DNA of 64,000 bases from Pseudoduganella buxea. Lineage in GTDB: Bacteria > Pseudomonadota > Gammaproteobacteria > Burkholderiales > Burkholderiaceae_D. Where the stretch lies: assembly GCF_009720835.1 (NCBI RefSeq), contig NZ_WNKZ01000025.1, positions 1-64,000 on the forward strand. Reading direction: 5' to 3'. Made by a program: the position numbers and the translations under genes. The notes beneath the pieces were generated by a model that saw only the letters and a list, made by a program, of their open reading frames with translations, had not been told where the DNA came from and ran no database searches. How positions within the stretch are numbered: position 1 is the first letter of the stretch; each line of letters begins with the position of its first letter. Below are positions 60,467-64,000 of the stretch, one piece after another.

Positions 60467-60701
60467 GCTTATCCCCTGGTTTCGGCCTGTATTGTACGGC
60501 GCTGACAAGGGGGTAGCCATGCCCCGTCGGGGTCTGCCGTCGCAGCGCTGTGGTGTTCCGGCCTTGACGCATCGCAAGCGACCGGCATCGCATTTCGATG
60601 TATTTTTGACGTCGCGCACACGCCACGCGCACGGCTGCCAATAATTTCCAAGTGGAAACGCCCATGCTACACTCCACGGGCTGACCACTTACGGATTTTC
60701 G

Positions 60702-61385
60702 ATGAAACTCGCCACCTCCCTCGTCCTGGCCGCCACGACGGCCGCCGCCCTCGCCGGCTGCGCCGTTCCCTACTCGCCGACACCGGTGGCAACGAACTTC
60801 CCCACCGCGCGCCAGGAAAAGCTGCAGGCCGCCGCGCACTGGCACACGATCGCCGACCATATCGAGCAGCGCGTCGTGACGGACATGAAGAAGCATCCGC
60901 AGCGCCCGTTCTTCATCGCCGAGGACGCGGACCCGACGCCGTTCAAGAAGGCCCTGACGAACCAGCTGGTGACGTCGCTGGTGAAGGACGGCTACACGGT
61001 GGCCCGCACGCCGGCCGGCGCGTGGAAGCTGGAACTGGACATCCAGGCCGTGACGTTCACGGCCAAGCGGCCGCAATACCGCTACTCCGGCGCGTCCACC
61101 GCGCTGGCCACGGGCGTGTGGGTGCTGTCCGATATCGATCCGATGGTGGGCCTGGTGGGGCTGGCCGGTGCCGCCGATGCCTTCCACTGGTTCAACAGCC
61201 AGTTCGCGCCGGGCGCGACGCCAAAGACGGAACTGATCGTCACCCTGTCCGTCGGCGACCAGTACCGTTTCTACGCGCGCAGCACGTCGGCGTATTATGT
61301 GGCGGACACCGACCGTGCGCTGTACGGCATCAAGGAAGAGGACACCCAATTGACCAAGCTGTTCAAAGTACAGGGAGGCCGCTGA
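60702..61385 (+). CDS. lipoprotein of unknown function
   Basis: 227 residues; lipobox ALAGC (Cys about 20). The mature part has a CsgG/FlgO-like beginning (PFKKALTNQLVTSLVKDGYTV) and a central hydrophobic stretch (ATGVWVLSDIDPMVGLVGLA). The TGATG junction couples it to the FlgO-like gene, so the two probably act together in the outer membrane. Confidence 0.7.
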   Translation: MKLATSLVLAATTAAALAGCAVPYSPTPVATNFPTARQEKLQAAAHWHTIADHIEQRVVTDMKKHPQRPFFIAEDADPTPFKKALTNQLVTSLVKDGYTVARTPAGAWKLELDIQAVTFTAKRPQYRYSGASTALATGVWVLSDIDPMVGLVGLAGAADAFHWFNSQFAPGATPKTELIVTLSVGDQYRFYARSTSAYYVADTDRALYGIKEEDTQLTKLFKVQGGR

Positions 61386-61921
61386 TGCGCGCGGCCCTGC
61401 CCCTGCTGGCGCTGGCCCTGCTGGCCGGCTGCGCCACGCCGGCGAAGGACGAGCCGAACTACGCCACCGTCGCGTCGAACCAGTTCGTCCAGGCCAACTA
61501 CAAGGCGGCCGACACCTTGCTGACCCAGCTGAACGGCAAGCTGGCGGCCGACAAGCCGATGATCATGGCCACCGTCGTCAATATCGACGCGCTGGACCAG
61601 ACGTCGACCCTGGGCCGCCTCGTCTCCGAACAGATTTCCACGCGCATGGCGCAGGGCGGCCTGAAGATGCTGGAAATGAAGCTGCGCAACAGCGTCTACC
61701 TGAAGCGCAACCAGGGCGAGCTGATGCTCACGCGCGAGATCGGCGAAGTGGCGCACAGCCACAACGCCCAGGCCGTCGTCGTCGGTTCGTACGCGGAAAC
61801 GAGCGACATGGTCTTCATCAATATCAAGGTGGTCCAGCCGCAAAGCAATTTCGTGCTGGCCGGCCATGACTACGTGCTGGCCAAGGAAGGCATCGTCCGA
61901 TCGATGCTGATGTCGCGCTGA
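61385..61921 (+). CDS. FlgO-like outer-membrane lipoprotein
   Basis: 178 residues from ATG 61385; lipobox LLAGC. FlgO-domain marks: LGRLVSEQISTRMAQGGLKM, REIGEVAHSHNAQAVVVGSY and VFINIKVVQPQSNFVLAGHD. FlgO is an outer-membrane flagellar-associated protein in Vibrio; there are no flagellar genes here, so the general FlgO domain name is safer than a motility role. Confidence 0.8.
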   Translation: MRAALPLLALALLAGCATPAKDEPNYATVASNQFVQANYKAADTLLTQLNGKLAADKPMIMATVVNIDALDQTSTLGRLVSEQISTRMAQGGLKMLEMKLRNSVYLKRNQGELMLTREIGEVAHSHNAQAVVVGSYAETSDMVFINIKVVQPQSNFVLAGHDYVLAKEGIVRSMLMSR

Positions 61922-61995
61922 CCGCGCCCGCTGACGCACCCTCTTCGCGTTACCCTCTTCTATTGCCACGAAAACAAGTGTAAGGTGTGCAGGTC

Positions 61996-64000
61996 ATGCC
62001 TGCCACCAACATTCCAAGCATATTGCAAGTCACCCCGGACCCAGCGCCCGGGCGTGACGCCCACCAGGAAGCCGCCGCCGCGCTGCGCTTCTGGGAAGCT
62101 CTCGAGTACCTGACCCCGCAACCGCCGCCCGACGTGAAGGTGGACGATTCCGTATGGGAGGTCCGCACCGATGCCGAACTGCCGTGGAACGATTCCCGCA
62201 AGCAGGCCATCCTGACCAGGCAGCATGGGCCCGACTGGCGCTTCCAGCTGTTCGCGGGGATCGTCGACGGCACCTGCTACGTGGAGCAGGCGCGCGCCGC
62301 CCTGGGCGCAGGGCCCATCGACATGGAAGAGCAGCCCCCGCCGAAGCCCGCCGCATGCGTGGTGATCGGAACCAACGGCGCGGGCATGGTCACGGGACAG
62401 GTCTTCGTCAGCAGCCTGCCCTGGGCCATGTACTGCGTCGAGCAAGGCAGCGGCAACGACGCCCCGCTCCGTTTCGGCGGCTTCTTCGGCCTGGGCGGAC
62501 TCGAGGAACGGATGCGCAATGCCGTCGCCGACCTGATGGTAGAGCGCAAGCTGCTCGCGCCGCCGCCGGCGCCCGGTGCCCCCAAACCCGAAGGCCCGCT
62601 TGACCCCTCCCTGCGCCCGCTGACGATGGAAGATGTGTCGGCGATCGTCGAATTCGTGTTCGACGCGGGCGGCTGGCGTCCCGCCCGGCAGATGACGTGG
62701 CGGGTCCGGGGCAGCAAGGCGCCCAAGGAAGACGAGAAGGTGGCACCGGACGATCCCCTCAACAGCTTCTACGCCGAAGACCTCGCGCGCATCGGCGCCC
62801 GTCATGCCGCGGGGGACACGGGCAGCGGCCTGCGCGCCTATCTGGCCGGCGAGGACGGCACGGAACGGATCGACCTGGACCAGGATATCGGTGCCCTTGC
62901 CGGCGGCGTCGCGCCCGCCCGCCTGCCGCCGGCGTGCTGGCCCGGCAAGCACCCGCTGGTGCTGGCGCAGCAGTTCGCCGTCAATACGCTGGTGCGCGAG
63001 CTGGCGGACGGGGCCGGCCTGTTTGCCGTCAACGGGCCGCCGGGCACGGGCAAGACGACGATGTTGAAGGATATCGTGGCCGCCGTCGTCGTCCGGCGGG
63101 CCGACGTGCTCGTCACGTTCGACTACCCGGTCAAGGCGTTCGGCGACGACGCCGGCATCGAGGACTACGGCTACAAGGCCTGGCAGCTGGACCCGCGGCT
63201 GCGGGGCTTCGGCATCGTCGTGGCCTCGGCCAATAACGGCGCCGTCGAGAACATCACGAAGGAGCTGCCCGGCGTCAAGGAAATCAGCGACGAGGTCGCG
63301 CTGGATTATTTTTCCAGCGTGGCCGATTCCGTCGCCGCGCCGCCGAAGGCAAAACGGCGCGGCCCACGACGCGAGCGCTGGGGCCTGATTGCCGCCGTGC
63401 TGGGCAGCAAAACAAGGCGCCGTGAATTCGTCAACCCGTTCTGGTTCGTCGGCATGTCGCCCGCCAGTTCCCCGGATGACGTGGCCCTTGCCGCGCATCC
63501 GCTGCGCCTGCGTTCGCTGCCAAGCCTGTTCAAGAACCCGAACGGTCCAGAAAACTGGCAGCCCGACCACGGTGCAATGCCGTGGCAGGCCGCACGGGAA
63601 CGGTACCGCGCGGCGCGCCAGCGCGTCGATGCATTGACGGCCGAGGCGGCGACGCTGGCCGACACCATCGACTCGTTCCGGCTTGCCCGGCAGGCGCGGT
63701 CTGCGGCAGCCGGGGAAATCGTCGCCTTGTCGGCGCTGGCGGCAAGCCGGCAGCGTGCGGTGGACGCCGCGGCCGTGGCGGTGATCGAGGCGGAGCAACG
63801 CATCGCGCTCGTTGCACGGCGCGATGGCGCAAGCGCGGCCCATGCCACCGCCGAGGCAGGGCTGGCGGAGGCAATTCTTGCCTGCCCCGCCGGCGCGCCA
63901 GAGGCCATGGCACGCCAGCATGACGCGGCCAAGGCAACCCTGGCAAGGCTGCGCGAGGAGCACGAGCGTCACTTGCGCCATCCACCCGGTTTCCTGGCCC
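61996..64000 (+). CDS. P-loop helicase-like protein (3' end outside window)
   Basis: At least 668 residues, open to the window end from ATG 61996. After an N-terminal region of about 330 residues without a known motif, Walker A GPPGTGKTTML appears (about 347), then VVASANNGAVENITKELPG, which fits motif Ia of Dna2/Upf1-like superfamily 1 helicases. A coiled coil follows (about 535-665). The helicase motifs III-VI would lie beyond the window. Could belong to a large AAA_11/AAA_12 defence or DNA-repair protein; the context does not decide. Confidence 0.7.
   Translation, partial: MPATNIPSILQVTPDPAPGRDAHQEAAAALRFWEALEYLTPQPPPDVKVDDSVWEVRTDAELPWNDSRKQAILTRQHGPDWRFQLFAGIVDGTCYVEQARAALGAGPIDMEEQPPPKPAACVVIGTNGAGMVTGQVFVSSLPWAMYCVEQGSGNDAPLRFGGFFGLGGLEERMRNAVADLMVERKLLAPPPAPGAPKPEGPLDPSLRPLTMEDVSAIVEFVFDAGGWRPARQMTWRVRGSKAPKEDEKVAPDDPLNSFYAEDLARIGARHAAGDTGSGLRAYLAGEDGTERIDLDQDIGALAGGVAPARLPPACWPGKHPLVLAQQFAVNTLVRELADGAGLFAVNGPPGTGKTTMLKDIVAAVVVRRADVLVTFDYPVKAFGDDAGIEDYGYKAWQLDPRLRGFGIVVASANNGAVENITKELPGVKEISDEVALDYFSSVADSVAAPPKAKRRGPRRERWGLIAAVLGSKTRRREFVNPFWFVGMSPASSPDDVALAAHPLRLRSLPSLFKNPNGPENWQPDHGAMPWQAARERYRAARQRVDALTAEAATLADTIDSFRLARQARSAAAGEIVALSALAASRQRAVDAAAVAVIEAEQRIALVARRDGASAAHATAEAGLAEAILACPAGAPEAMARQHDAAKATLARLREEHERHLRHPPGFLA

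Overview
The window reads as chromosome of a GC-rich betaproteobacterium, most likely an Oxalobacteraceae member of the Massilia/Duganella kind. The basis is overall gene style (large TonB-dependent receptor, GH92 and GH13 enzymes, DUF4124 protein, guaB-guaA, smpB/ratA/rnfH block) and codon use, not a database match. No rRNA, tRNA or CRISPR array was seen.

Layout. 1-638: start of a HlyD-type efflux adaptor (cut by the window edge). 770-5458: divergent starch pair, a secreted plant-type alpha-amylase and a lipoprotein pullulanase, with repeated GTAGT motifs between them. 5754-7869: two glycosyltransferases (GT9, GT4). 8116-12398: a TPR-transmembrane-GGDEF diguanylate cyclase converging on an OsmC-YcaO fusion. 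12572-14622: yjcH-actP acetate uptake. 14771-17631: an L,D-transpeptidase coupled to an unusual acetate-kinase-like protein with an FNR-like box upstream. 18024-18539: small secreted LecA-like protein. 18822-27793: mannoside utilisation locus (two GH92 enzymes and a TonB-dependent receptor) with repeated operator-like sites.

28495-34082: C4-dicarboxylate module: DctA-type symporter, porin, DctB sensor and DctD sigma54 activator. Upstream of the symporter there are two tandem GTCCAA-N4-TTGGAC-type palindromes and a textbook -24/-12 promoter, so a complete DctB/DctD-sigma54 circuit can be read from sequence. 34256-42016: a type VI secretion effector island (VgrG, DUF2169 adaptor, DUF4150 PAAR-like protein, a His-rich putative nuclease toxin, two related immunity-like proteins carrying three copies of one domain) and, divergently, a Rap1a/Tai-type immunity gene with a Tae4 amidase.

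42503-53942: a glycerol island in the order glpR / glpD-S-T-P-Q-U-V-K, encoding a glycerol ABC importer plus kinase and dehydrogenase. It also carries a truncated hydrolase and a MITE-like element whose target duplication forms the glpK stop codon. This 12-kb segment is bracketed by two imperfect direct repeats, each carrying the 3' end of tae4 facing the 3' end of guaA, so it looks inserted at, or duplicated from, the tae4-guaA junction. 54344-57475: guaA and guaB. 57629-64000: housekeeping and small genes (DUF4124, an XRE protein, rnfH, ratA, smpB, lipoproteins including a FlgO-like one) and the start of a large P-loop helicase-like protein.
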